From positions 5,641,284 through 5,705,283 of the forward strand of contig CP137674.1 in assembly GCA_037976565.1 (NCBI GenBank): 64,000 bases of DNA, written 5' to 3'. Origin of the DNA: Mesocentrotus franciscanus (lineage: Eukaryota; Echinodermata; Echinoidea; Camarodonta; Strongylocentrotidae). This document shows, one piece after another, positions 1 through 9,973 of this stretch (positions are counted from its first letter, which is position 1; each line of letters opens with the position of its first letter). The position numbers and the translations under genes were made by a program. The notes under the pieces are model-generated. The model was not told where the DNA came from. It was given only the letters and a program-made list of their open reading frames with translations, and did not search any database.

Positions 1-867
1 AAAATATGCTCATCTGACCGTGATTAAATGCCTAAAACCCCTGAGCTTCCGGGGGCTCTGTCCCCTGGATTCCACCTACAGGCCCTAACGCGGGCCCCTG
101 AATGCTTATCTAACGGTAATTTAATGCCTAAACCCCTGAGCTTCCGGGGGCTACGCTCCCTGACCCTACGCCAATTAGTGACCTGCCAGTGTCACAAATA
201 TAGGTTATCAAAATATGCTCATCTGACCGTGATTAAATGCCTAAAACCCCTGAGCTACCAGGGCTCTGCCCTCTGACCCCACCTAGGGCTAAAACGGCCC
301 CTAGATGCATCTGACGGTAATTTAATGCCTAAAACCCTGAACTTCCGGTGGCTCTGCCCCTTGACCCACCAGCGGCCTAAGGCGGGCCCCTGAATGCTTA
401 TCTGACCGTTATAAAATGCCTAAACCCTGATTCTTCTGCCCCTGACCCCGCCCTGGACCCCACGCCAATTAGTGTCGCCAGTGTCACAAATAAGGTATCA
501 AAATATGCTCATCTGACCGTAATTAAACGCCTAAAACCCTGGACCCAACCAATGGCCCTAAGTCAGGCCCCTGGATACTCATCTGACAGTAATTTATTGC
601 CTAAAACCCTGAGCTGGGGCTCCGCCCTTGACCCCACGCCAATTAGTGACCTGCCAGTGTCACAAATAGGGTATCAAAATATGCTCATCTGACCGTAATT
701 AAATGCCTAAAACCCCTGAGCTTCCGGGGGCTCCGCCCCCTCGACCCCACCAGGGGGCCTACGGCGGGCCCCTGAATGCTCAATGACCGTTATAAAATGC
801 CTCAAATCCCTGAGTTTCAGGAGGCTCAGCCCCCTGGACCCCACGCCAATTAGTGACCGACCAGTGT
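1..867 (+). repeat. GC-rich tandem satellite, family A (first array)
   Basis: Degenerate tandem units of roughly 100 bp. Each starts near TATCAAAATATGCTCATCTG, runs through ACCGTAATTAAATGCC and a GC block, and ends in GGCGGGCCCCTGAATGC. The GC block contains a hairpin (GGGGG-CTCCG-CCCCC) flanked by CTGAGCTT and CTGGACCCC. A longer unit adds GACCTGCCAGTGTCACAAATA. Units are truncated and shuffled. The array begins before the window and belongs to the composite transposon that ends at 2391. No coding potential is seen; short ORFs here are read-through of the repeat. Confidence 0.85.
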
Positions 868-945
868 CAGGCGCGGATCTACGGGGGTTAGGAGGTTTAA
901 ACCTCCCTTGGGCCGCCAAAAATAAAAAAACGAAGAAAAAAAACG

Positions 946-1374
946 CACACTGGAGAGAAACTTTTCAAGTGCAAATATTGTGAGAAGATATTCAACTCAT
1001 CTGGGGGGTGTTTCATTAAGCTGTTCGTAAAGTTACGCATGACTTTACGAATGACTTAAATATGAAAAGCCAAATGGGATGCTCAATCATTTTTAACTCC
1101 ATCAACTTAAGTTGAACTGTGCAGATGTAGATTAACATTCTTATTATAACAAACATTTTAATGCAAAGTATATTTTTTGCCATAATTTAATTGAGATTAT
1201 TGGAAATATAGTCACACTTCGTTAAAACATCAGGAAAAACTTCGGGCATCCTTTCTGGCACTTCATATTCAAGTCGTTCGTAAAGTCATGCGTAACTTTA
1301 CGAACAGCTTTATCAAAAACCCCCCTGGTAACTTAACCAAACACATTATAACTCTGGATATAACTGTGAATTAA
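946..1374 (+). pseudogene. C2H2 zinc-finger fragment captured by a transposon, split by a MITE
   Basis: From 946 the frame reads the Krueppel-type linker HTGEK followed by CKYCEKIF, the two-cysteine half of a C2H2 finger. The MITE at 1005-1325 then interrupts it, and the second half resumes at about 1326 as GNLTKH before a stop. In the uninterrupted copy (37330-37434, minus) the same finger reads through. The second zinc-binding histidine is missing: the region after TKH lacks the H-x3-H spacing. It is therefore a single degraded finger, most simply a piece of a host poly-zinc-finger exon carried by the element. Recognition of the HTGEK-x-F-x-C-x2-C pattern is secure; any function is not. Confidence 0.7.
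1005..1325. mobile_element. MITE nested in the zinc-finger fragment
   Basis: The inverted termini match for about 45 bp. The left reads GGGGTGTTTCATTAAGCTG then TTCGTAAAGTTACGCATGAC; the right is its complement, ending AAAAACCCCC. The undisrupted sequence TCATCTGGTAAC in the other copy fixes the insertion site. CTGG occurs on both sides, so the duplication is 3-4 bp (TGG or CTGG). The interior is AT-rich and non-coding. Confidence 0.85.
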
Positions 1375-1375
1375 A

Positions 1376-2095
1376 CTGTTTCTTGATTTAAAAAGACGTT
1401 ATTATGCACTGCTTTTTATGGCCTCCATTGTGTTAGTAGATGCCAGGAAAACATCACTTACGGGCCGGGGGTTCAAAATAGCAACAACAAAAATCGCCTC
1501 GCCGCTACGTGGCTCGTGGACGATGCTCTGCATCGTCATTGGGTCAAACAGATACTGTTGAAAAAGTTACTTGATTTAAAAGACGTTATCATGCACTGCT
1601 TTTTATGGTCTCCATTGTGTTAGTAGATGCCAGGAAAACATCACTTAGGGGGTTCAAAATAGCCCCCAAAATCGCCTCGCCGCTACGCGGCTCGTGGACG
1701 ATGCTCTGCAACGTCATTGGGTCAAACTGTTTAAACTGTTACTTGATTTAAAAAGACGTTATCATGCACTGCTTTTAATGGTCTCCATTGTGTTAGTAGA
1801 TGCCAGGAAAACATCACTTACGGGCCGGGGGGTTCAAAATAGCAACAACAAAAATCGCTTCGCCGCTATGCGGCTCGTGGACGATGCTCCGCATCGTCAT
1901 TGGGTCAAACTGTTTAAACTGTTACTTGATTTAAAAGACGTTATCATGCACTGCTTTTTATGGTCTCCATTGTGTTAGTAGATGCCAGGAAAACATCACT
2001 TAATTACGGGGTTCAAATAGCCACACACAAAAATCGCCTCGCCGCTTCGCGGCTCGTGGACGATGCTCCGCATCGTCATTTGGTCAACCCCTTGG
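1376..2095 (+). repeat. Satellite B, four tandem units inside the hAT-like element
   Basis: Four units of about 172-188 bp, each running from TTGATTTAAAAGACGTTATC through TGCCAGGAAAACATCACTTA to a GC-rich end. Every unit holds two strong stem-loops: GACGATGC-TCC-GCATCGTC (8-bp arms, perfect) and GCCGC-TAC-GCGGC. The ORFs of 60-95 codons across this stretch are repeat read-through. Confidence 0.9.
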
Positions 2096-2116
2096 CAAAA
2101 GCTAGATCCGCCCCTG

Positions 2117-2391
2117 AGTGGCATGAATATGATATCAAAATATGCTCATCTGACCGTAATTAAATGCCAATACCCCCTGAGCTTCCGGGGACTCTGCCCC
2201 TTGACCCCTGCCGGGGCTTTGCCCTAGACCCCGCGCCAATTTACACTATACGCTCTACCTGATCGTAAATACTTTAGCCTCCCCCCACCCACTTTGAAAA
2301 ACGTTCAGCGGGGCCTGCATGTAAGAGTGGGGTGATGCGGATTTTTTTGTCTGCCAGCCCCCCCCAAACGTTTTTGCTCATTACGCCACTG
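2117..2391 (+). mobile_element. 3' end of the composite family A transposon, copy 1
   Basis: One and a half family A units are followed by a unique tail: a GCTCTACCTGATCGTAAAT segment, a polyC run, AAAACGTTC, a segment near ATGCGGAT, and the terminus GCTCATTACGCCACTG. The same tail closes the copies at 34859 (reverse) and 63337 and occurs truncated at 24120-24215. The CAGTGGCG-type terminus is hAT-like. Confidence 0.75.
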
Positions 2392-2743
2392 AGTAGAAGT
2401 AGTAGTAGTAGTAATATCAGCAGTATCATAATAATCATTATGATTATAATTTTTATATTTATTATTATAGTAAATATCGTAATTATAATCATTATTATAG
2501 TGATTATTTGTTATTGTTATTATTCTTATAGTTATTTGTATGCTTCTTCTTCTAATCATAATTATTGTATACACAAAACGTCATGTGCCAAGAATTTATT
2601 GCTATGATACATCCAAGATATCTACCAAAACTGTCAATTCGTTGCCGAAATATAATCAAGCCAAAAGAAGAAACATTAGAATATCTATTTTAAATTGAAA
2701 TAAATTATATAGGAGAATTAAGTGGAGAATACAATCATGATTT
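2392..2743. repeat. AGT and ATT/ATA trinucleotide-rich simple sequence
   Basis: Starts as (AGT)n at 2394-2412, directly at the transposon terminus, then degenerates into ATTATT/ATAATC-rich DNA to about 2560. From there to 2743 it is plain AT-rich sequence. ORFs on both strands are low complexity. Confidence 0.7.
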
Positions 2744-3617
2744 CGGTACTAGGGGACTAACATGGACATAATGCACTTGTTTACATGACCACATTATCTC
2801 TTCTTTATTCTACCTGCATTGTTTTCTGACTATTTTCAAAACAATATCATGTTTGTCGATCATAGTTCTATGTAGCTTGATGTCTCATGTTAATTTTTAG
2901 TGGAAAAGCAATCTAAGCAACAATTTCTGAATTTTAGCGACAATTGTTCGCCATTGCTGCTCCTTAATACTACTATGACGCGCAGTAACAAATTAAAATT
3001 TCAGAACTCATGATAAATTCGTTTAACAGTTGATTCCACTTGGTTGATTCTATTGTTCGGATTATTTTGCAGAACGACATAGAAATTGACATTCTCATGG
3101 ATTACGACTTTGCATTAGAGTTCATCGTCTCTACAATGCTATATTTGAACAATATTTGGTGACAAAAGACGGCATTTCTTTGTATCGTCAAAAGCCGTCA
3201 AATAACAAAAACATGGCAGATAAAAAGATCCTCAGTACTGGGTCTAATAATTTAAAGAAAACTTAATTTGAACCCGGCCATATTCTGTCGCTCTCTCTCT
3301 CTCGTTTGTCATTGCCTTCATTTTCCCTCGCTTACTTCATTGTTACCACGGAATATGCAATGCCTGTATACCTCATATCAATTAGAGTCAAAGGTGTAAC
3401 TGGTTGTTGTCCAGGGTCAATAGTCAAATTGTCTCAATCTATCTTCCATACATCCATAATGATCAAGGCTAAACAGTAGAAACTTGACATATGGATAGAT
3501 CATAATGGTAGAAGCATTTTATATAACAATATGAAATCGTGAAAATGCATTCTTCATTATGTAAATCATTAGCATACGTATCACCTAATTCGTCAAAGTG
3601 ACGAATTCAAGTCTAGT
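2744..3617 (+). mobile_element. Helitron-like repeat R1/R2 with hairpin-CTAGT 3' terminus
   Basis: This sequence recurs at 28528-30452, where part of it is present twice. The 3' end is diagnostic: a 9-bp stem with 3-nt loop (AATTCGTCA-AAG-TGACGAATT, 3587-3607), five bases, then CTAGT at 3613-3617 followed by T. A short hairpin a few bases upstream of CTRRT is the classic Helitron 3' terminus; a T following the end fits Helitrons or Helentrons. No Rep/helicase coding is visible, so it would be non-autonomous. The 5' limit is only where similarity to the second copy starts. Confidence 0.55.
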
Positions 3618-3932
3618 TCATAGTTGGATAGAGTATGAGTGGGAGATATGATTTCTTATAAAAAAACAAAATCTAAAAAATGCATATTTCATTTTGATAT
3701 TTAGATTTGAGGGTCCAAGGTCATTATACTGTACATGGTTTCTCTAAAACCATGCATTGTATAGACTAGAAATTTGGCACACTAATAGACCTGAATAAGA
3801 GGATTATTTCAAAAAATAAGGTCAAATCATGCCAATGTTATCTTAACTACTTAGTATGTCACTAAACATGTGTGGCATGCACTTGGAACAGCCCACCTAT
3901 ACTTGTTATTAACAATTATTACATGTCTAGTC

Positions 3933-4024
3933 AGATGGGCTGTATATATTACAGACCACCTTATGTTTTCGTTAGAATTGCCTTTATTTATTATCAGGTG
4001 GGCTGTATATAATACAGACCACCT
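3933..4024 (+). repeat. Two tandem palindrome monomers (hairpin minisatellite)
   Basis: Palindromes of 29 bp at 3933-3961 and 3996-4024, both built on GGGCTGTAT-ATACAGACC with imperfect centres and joined by TTATGTTTTCGTTAGAATTG. They sit right after the CTAGT terminus. The unit at 5850 has none at the same place; the inverted copy at 19.6 kb has six. Confidence 0.8.
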
Positions 4025-4194
4025 TATGTTTTCGTTAGAATTGCCTTTCTTTATTATTATTCTTCATTTATTTTTCTTATTTCCAAGCACTTTTTTGTTA
4101 GCGAGATAACTTGTAAATGGCTAAATCAAATGCCTTGAAATTTGGCATACATATGTATAGGCATATGGAAAAAGCAAAATAAGGTTTTCAACCT

Positions 4195-4320
4195 TGACCT
4201 TGACTGATGACGTCATCTAGGCGCCATTTTGTAAAATTTTCTGAAAATCTACTCATGATCATATCTTCATAACGAAAAGTCATTTCTCATTCATATTTAT
4301 CATGATCAAGGTCAATATCC
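4195..4320. promoter_or_regulatory. CRE palindrome and TCAAGGTCA half-sites in R3
   Basis: Contains the palindrome GATGACGTCATC (CRE core TGACGTCA) and TCAAGGTCA-type extended half-sites on both strands (CCTTGACCTTGAC; GATCAAGGTCAAT). More TGACGTCA sites follow at about 4790 and 4842. The second unit has the same set. These are consensus matches only. Confidence 0.3.
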
Positions 4321-4345
4321 GTCCGGTCAATTTCAGGTCAAAAAC

Positions 4346-4490
4346 GCGCGCGCATGCGTACGTCCGCGCGTTAGCGCGCGCAAAATTTCAAAATGCTCCA
4401 AATCGTCTCAAATTCATTTTGATACGTTTCAGGCCATTTTAAGCATTTCGCAAAAACGCGCACACGCATGCGCGCGCGTTTTCGCGCGTA
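4346..4490. other. Paired CG-alternating (Z-DNA-prone) runs in R3 unit 1
   Basis: Two runs of alternating purine-pyrimidine, CGCGCGCGCATGCGTACG and GCACACGCATGCGCGCGCG, lie about 100 bp apart in otherwise AT-rich DNA. The same pair is present at 6126-6282 and, inverted, at 19150-19305. CpG is retained in all copies. Confidence 0.65.
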
Positions 4491-5268
4491 CTGGCATTTT
4501 GCAACATAGAATCGCCAATTTTTTCTGTCATCATATTTGGCATATTTTTCCAAGCATTTTGATACCTTGTTTATCTTTTTCTGACCAGTAATAACGCAAT
4601 GAGCGTCCGTTCAAGAAACATGTCCGTGCGCGCGAGCTCTTGTAATACATAGCATATATGGGCAAAAACATGCCTATACAAAATTCATTGTAACTCTTCA
4701 GAATGGATGGGAACTCCCAATTTTTTTCATATTTGGATAGATTATGAGTCGGAGATATGATTTCATGTCTCATTTGACCCTCAATTAACTCATGACGTCA
4801 TCATAATGGCCTCCGAACTCAAAATTTCAATTTGCATATTATGACGTCAGCATATTTTTGGAAAATTGATTGTATCTCTGTAAATATTGATCGATTTTCT
4901 TCCAAATTTTGATATGTTCTAGCTGAGACAATTTTCTACAAATGCAGTCACACGATTTTTCATTTTGACAAAGGCATCATGGCGTATTTTTGCGATTAAA
5001 GGAGGCATGTCAATTTTTCACATTTTGCGTGTATTCTCTATGGGACATGACTTTTTTTCAAAACTGGATTCTACATTCCCGTCTTTCGCGAGCAATATCT
5101 CCGTCGTTTTAGTTTTGTTTTTGCTGAGCTTCGAGTATGTTGTAGCTGAGACAATAAGCTATCACAAGTGTGCCCTTTATTTTTCGATCAGATGCCGGGA
5201 TCATGCTCATATTTCACTTGCAAAGTGGGATTTGAGAATTCCATTTTCCGTTCACGTGTAATGTCTAT

Positions 5269-5343
5269 GTGGATTATTTTGGTATAGTGGTCATAGCACT
5301 TGCCTCCCATTCCGGCGACCCAAGTTCGATTCCTGGTGGGTCA
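5269..5343 (+). pseudogene. tRNA-Gly-like sequence with T-run, R3 unit 1
   Basis: Has an A-box-like GGTATAGTGGTCATAGCA and a B box AGTTCGATTCC with a loop context CCTCCCAT that would place a CCC anticodon. It aligns best to tRNA-Gly. The acceptor 5' strand does not pair with the 3' strand and the anticodon stem has mismatches, so it is not a functional tRNA. A run of at least 12 T starts at 5345, a good Pol III terminator. It could be a SINE head or a relic internal promoter. Confidence 0.6.
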
Positions 5344-5625
5344 ATTTTTTTTTTTTGCCGTCGTTTTAAATTTGATTTTATGATCTTCTTCGACTATTAT
5401 AACATATTATCATATACAATCACAAACAATGTAATAAAATGCCTAATTTTGCGTGTTATATCTATGGGAGAAGAATGTCAATCGTTTGAGTACAACCCTA
5501 TGGGAAATCTGAGTCCTTGTCGTGTATTAATTTTTTATTCATAGTTGGATAGAGTATGAGTGGGAGATATGATTTCTTATAAAAACAAAATCTAGAAAAT
5601 GCATATTTCATTTTGATATTTAGAT

Positions 5626-5645
5626 TTGAGGGTCAAAGGTCAAAT
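5626..5645 (+). promoter_or_regulatory. DR1-type nuclear-receptor motif in R3 unit 2
   Basis: GGGTCAAAGGTCA is a direct repeat of AGGTCA-like half-sites with one-base spacing, the HNF4/COUP/RXR DR1 layout. The third unit (about 7420) keeps it. In unit 1 (3709) and at 30545 the first half is changed to GGGTCC. A consensus match only. Confidence 0.3.
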
Positions 5646-7054
5646 ATACTGTACATGGTTTCTCTAAAACCATGCATTGTATAGACTTGAAATGTGGCAC
5701 ACTAATAGACCTGAATAAGAGGATTATTTCAAAAATAAGGTCAAATCATGCCAATGTTATCTTAACTACTTAGTATGTCACTAAACATGTGTGGCATGCA
5801 CTTGGAACAGCCCACCTATACTTGTTATTAACAAGTATTACATGTCTAGTTTATTTTTCTTATTTCGACCCACTTTTTTGTTAGCAAGATAACTTGAAAA
5901 TGGTTAAATCAAATACCTTGAAATTTGGCACACATATGTATAGGCATATGGAGAAAACACAATAAGGTTTTCAACCTTGACCTTGACTGATGACGTCATC
6001 TAGGCGCCATTTTGTGAAATTTTCTGAAAATCTACTCATGATCATATCTTCATAACGGAAAATCATTTCTCACTCATATTTATCATGATCAAGGTCAATA
6101 TCAGACCGGTCAATTTCAGGCCAATAAACGCGCGCGTACGCGTACGTCCGCGCGTAAGCGCGCGCGCAAAATTTCAAAATGCTCAAAATCGTCTCAAATT
6201 CATTTTGCATACGTTTCAGGCCATTTTAAGCATTTTATAAAAAATCGCGCACACGCACATGCGCGCGCGTTTTCGCGCGTACTGGCATTTTGCAACATAG
6301 AATCGCCGAAATTACTCTGTCATCATATTTGACACATTTTTTCAAGCATTTTGATACCTTGTTCACCTTTTTCTGACCAGTAATAACGCAATGAGCGTCC
6401 ATTCAAGATAAATGTCCGTGCGCGCGAGCTCTTGTAATACATAGCATATACGGGCAAAAACATGCCTATACAAAATTCATTGTAACTCTTCAGAATGGAT
6501 GGGAACTCCAATTTTTTTCATATTTGGGTAGATTATGAGTCGGAGATATGATTTCATGTCTCATTTGACCCTCAATTAACTCATGACGTCATCATAATGG
6601 CCTCCGAACTCAAAATTTCAATTTGCATATTATGACGTCAGCATATTTTTGGAAAATTAATTTTATCTCTGTAAATATTGATCGATTTTCTTCCAAATTT
6701 TGATATGTTCTAGCTGAGACAATTTTCTACAAATGCAGTTTACACGATTTATCATTTTGACAAAGGCATCATGCCGTATTTTTGCGATTAAAGGAGGCAT
6801 GTCAATTTTTCACATTTTGCGTGTATTCTCTACGGGACATGACTTTTGTCAAAACTGGATTCTACATTCCCGTCTTTCGCGAGCAATATCTCTGTCGTTT
6901 TAGCTTTGTTTTCGCTGAGCTTCGAGTATGTTGTAGCTGAGACAATAAGCTATCACCAGTATGCCCTTTTTTATCAGATGCCGGGATCATGCTCATATTT
7001 CACTTGCAAAGTGGGATTTGAGAATTCCATTTTCCGTTCACGTGTAATGTCTAT

Positions 7055-7128
7055 GTGGATTATTTTGGTATAGTGGTCATAGCACTTGCCTCCCATTCCG
7101 GCGACCCACGTTCGATTCCTGGTGGGTC
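7055..7128 (+). pseudogene. tRNA-Gly-like sequence with T-run, R3 unit 2
   Basis: Near-identical duplicate of the sequence at 5269, with the same A box, B box and mispaired stems, and a shorter T-run immediately downstream. It came with the tandem duplication rather than by a separate insertion. Confidence 0.6.
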
Positions 7129-7493
7129 AATTTTTTTTTGCCGTCGTTTTAAATTTGATTTTATGATCTTCTTCGACTATTATAACATATTATCATATAC
7201 AATCACAAACAATGTAATAAAATGCGTAATTATGCGTGTTATATCTATGGGAAAAGAATGTCAATCGTTTGAGTACAACCCTATGGAAAATCTGAGTTCT
7301 TGTCGTACGTGTATTAATTTTTTATTCATAGTTGGATAGAGTATGAATCGGAGATATGATTTTTTATAAAAAAAACAAAATCTAGAAAATGCATATTTCA
7401 TTTTGATATTTAGATTTGAGGGTCAAAGGTCAAATATACTGTACATGGTTTCCCTAAAACCATGCATTGTATAGACTTGAAATTTGGCACACT

Positions 7494-8759
7494 AATACTG
7501 TATTAGATTCTGTTTAGCGCATAGAGACATTTTGATTTGATTTGATTTGATTTATTGGTTTCTGCATCTTTTTTTTTTCATCATACATTTTCATAAACAT
7601 AATATGGTTTGATACAATATTTCATATGTATATATACAGAAAATGTGTTATGCGCTGTACAAAAACGTTTATTTGTTAATTATTATTACTATTTCATTTA
7701 ATTTCATTAAATATAATTTCAAATGTTATGAGCTTGATGGGGTGACTATTTTGGTTCAGACTCCCTTACCATACTATTTAATTGTTTCTTTTTGACAAAA
7801 CTGGGTTGATGCTGTCTGATTGCTTCCATGCTGAGCAAACTTTGCCACGTGTCAAAACGCTTGATCACAATCGGTTCGGTGCAATGGAGTTTTGAAGGGG
7901 GAAAAAATCAATCTGCATGTGTATCTGCCCCTTACTATTGTTGTTTGGTGTCAAGAGGAATCCGGGGACAATAGATCCTGACGTTATATATCAGCGTTTG
8001 ATGGCAGATGATCGTGTATTTCACAGGTTTTGAGACGGGAAGGTGTTGAGGATTAAACAAATGGAGAGAGAGAGAGGGGGGAGGAGGAGGTACAGCGACA
8101 GAAAGAAGGAGAGAGAGGGATAGAAAAGCAGTAAAGGGGGTTGGGTAACGTTTAGTATTGGGGAAAGTAGTTAAAGTTCTCGTCTTTCAAAGCTTATCAA
8201 CATTTCTAGACGTTGTAAAAAGAAGAAAAAGTCTTCTCAAGGAACTTGGTAACATTGTTCAGATGAGAGAAAATGGTGCTAAGGTAGTGACTTCAATGCT
8301 AGATGTAAAATTAAAGATAATCTGAAAGTTTGAGTGAAAACAGACCATTATTAACGATAAAAATTGGGAAAACTGATCTGATCGATTCCTTAATTCTCCC
8401 AACTATATTATTACAATTTTATTACATTTTAGGTAAATGTTATTTCATAACAAAGCTATTAATTGGCTCTATATATCATTCCAGACATTTAAGTATTGAC
8501 AGATTAAAAAAATCCTGTCTTATGTCTTATTTTTTTGGAAAAACGGTTGGGAAAATTCAAAAATGGTTGAGAGAATTTACTGTTAGAAGGTGTTGACCAG
8601 TGATGCCTTCAAAGAAAACCATAAATATCTTTGTGATTTGAGAATTTCATTTTTTTGCATGCTACAGGATTAATACAGTAGAAGGAATATAATAAGTAAC
8701 ATTTCATACAAAAATGACGCATTTTTTTCATCAACCTTCAACAATGTTACCGAGTCACT
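7494..8759. other. Non-coding gap with a (TTTGA)n LINE-type tail
   Basis: (TTTGA)n at about 7528-7552 followed by AT-rich sequence to 7700 looks like the reverse-strand 3' end of a CR1/L2-type LINE; 33905 and 39830 have similar tails. A purine-rich GA tract lies at 8060-8130. The rest has no gene or repeat I can recognise. Confidence 0.5.
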
Positions 8760-8763
8760 TTAA

Positions 8764-9279
8764 AGGGGAAGTCCACTCTGAATTTAAGTTGGTTATAATG
8801 GATTAAGTTGGTTTTAAGGGAAGCAGAAAAACCAGAGAAACATGTCAGTGAAAGTTTAAGCAAAAGCATATTAAAAATGAGAAAGTTTAGAATTTTTGAA
8901 GGTGCGATCAATCAATTGATGGCAACTCGGTGGCTTATCTTTCGAGCTCCCCTCCCATTTGCACTGTACTAAAAACATTAAATCATTCATTCACCCTAAG
9001 TATAATAATTGCAAATTTTATAAAACCTCCGTATAAGACAAACCTATACCGTCATCAATAATTTAGAAAATTAAAGTTTATAAAATTGTCTGTAGAGATC
9101 AAACTGGAGAGAATCTCGCAAGAAACGTTAAAGAGTTGCCAATTTGTGTTTCACTGTTGATAGCTTCAAAAGTTCATAATTTTTTTTTTTCATCGGATTT
9201 TGCTCAAAACTTTACTGATCCGTTTCTCTCATTTTCTGCTTCTATTAAAACCAATTTGATATCAGGGTGGGCTGCCCCT
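8764..9279. mobile_element. TTAA-flanked MITE (Kolobok-like), 516 bp
   Basis: TTAA at 8760-8763 and 9280-9283 flank termini AGGGGAAGTCCACTCTGA and, in complement, AGGGGCAGCCCACCCTGA, an 18-bp TIR with a few mismatches. No transposase. TTAA plus AGGGG termini suggest Kolobok rather than piggyBac, whose ends begin CCC. Confidence 0.75.
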
Positions 9280-9283
9280 TTAA

Positions 9284-9973
9284 ATCTAACGATATAATAT
9301 TTGTTTCATCATAAGTGTTGAATAAGTGATGAGATAGAGAGATGTTGAGGTTTAAATAAAGATAGATAGTGGGTGGGTATAGAGGCAGAAGGAAATGCAG
9401 ACGAAAGGGAATAATAGGATAAAATTCTGAATAAATCATAGATCTGCATTTTACTTATAGACAGGTTTACTTGCATATTTAAATGTATAGATGTTTCTTT
9501 CATGGGGACCTAGTGACGAGGTATTTCATTTACCTGTTATTAATGAATGAACTACAATACTTGGAATCCTGTCTGCAAACATTACTTGTTGTTATTTCGG
9601 GCAAGCACTGGGCAAGCTTACGGGTTGTCAAGAACAACCTTTAAATAGTATGCATACAATTTGAATATGTAAGTCAATTCGCGTGAGGTCGCAGTAGCTC
9701 TCAAATTTTCAAACAGTTTAAAAAATGTTCATGCTCTCGAGAACTTCTGAACACCTCGTAGTAAACTCACGATACTCGTGAAAAAAACTCGTCATGGACT
9801 CTTTTCAATTCGTAGTATCCGGAGTAAATTTCCATAAATTACCATAAATTTCCATACACGAGTTCCCGCGAGTCTAATGCGAGCATTTGAGAGTTCTGCC
9901 AAGGAGTTATAAGAGCTGGAGTCCCAACTGGCAACAAATTATTTCAAGCAGCTGCCGTTTTCTAAGGTTGAAC
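9284..9973. other. Intergenic, no gene seen
   Basis: AT-rich, then from about 9690 a stretch full of ACTCGT/ACGAG words and a short direct repeat of TTTCCATAAATTACC. This resembles the CGAGTT-rich stretch at 15.2-15.4 kb, so it may be a transposon remnant. Nothing further can be supported. Confidence 0.4.

Larger units (their letters stand above)
868..2116 (+). mobile_element. Non-autonomous hAT-like element with captured zinc finger and internal satellite, copy 1
   Basis: Termini are CAGGCGCGGATCTA at the left and TAGATCCGCCCCTG at the right, a 14-bp TIR with one mismatch. The flanks AGTGT (left) and AGTGG (right) are a near-perfect 5-bp target duplication, placed inside the AGTGTCACAAATA motif of a family A unit. 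Contents in order: a GC-rich left end, a C2H2 zinc-finger fragment split by a MITE (1005-1325), then four units of satellite B. No transposase is present. The CAGG-GCGGATC termini look like hAT, but hAT usually leaves 8 bp, so the superfamily is uncertain. The second copy is at 35901-37512 (minus). Confidence 0.75.
3618..7493 (+). repeat. Direct tandem duplication of a ~1.9-kb repeat unit (R3)
   Basis: Units start with TCATAGTTGGATAGAGTATG at 3618, 5539 and 7326, giving periods of 1921 and 1787 bp; the third unit is cut off near 7493. Each full unit has a ~313-bp block ending in hairpin plus CTAGT (3931; 5850), a spacer with CG-alternating runs, CRE and nuclear-receptor motifs, and a tRNA-Gly-like sequence followed by a T-run. 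An inverted partial copy is at 19030-20115 and a truncated one at 30453-30632. ORFs of 60-98 codons occur in parallel in both units but resemble nothing and start mid-repeat. Confidence 0.85.

Noticed and set aside
3618..7493. Possible CRISPR array or LTR pair because of spaced direct repeats
   Set aside because: Eukaryotic context, repeat unit near 1.9 kb, and no TG..CA ends, primer-binding site, polypurine tract or gag/pol coding.
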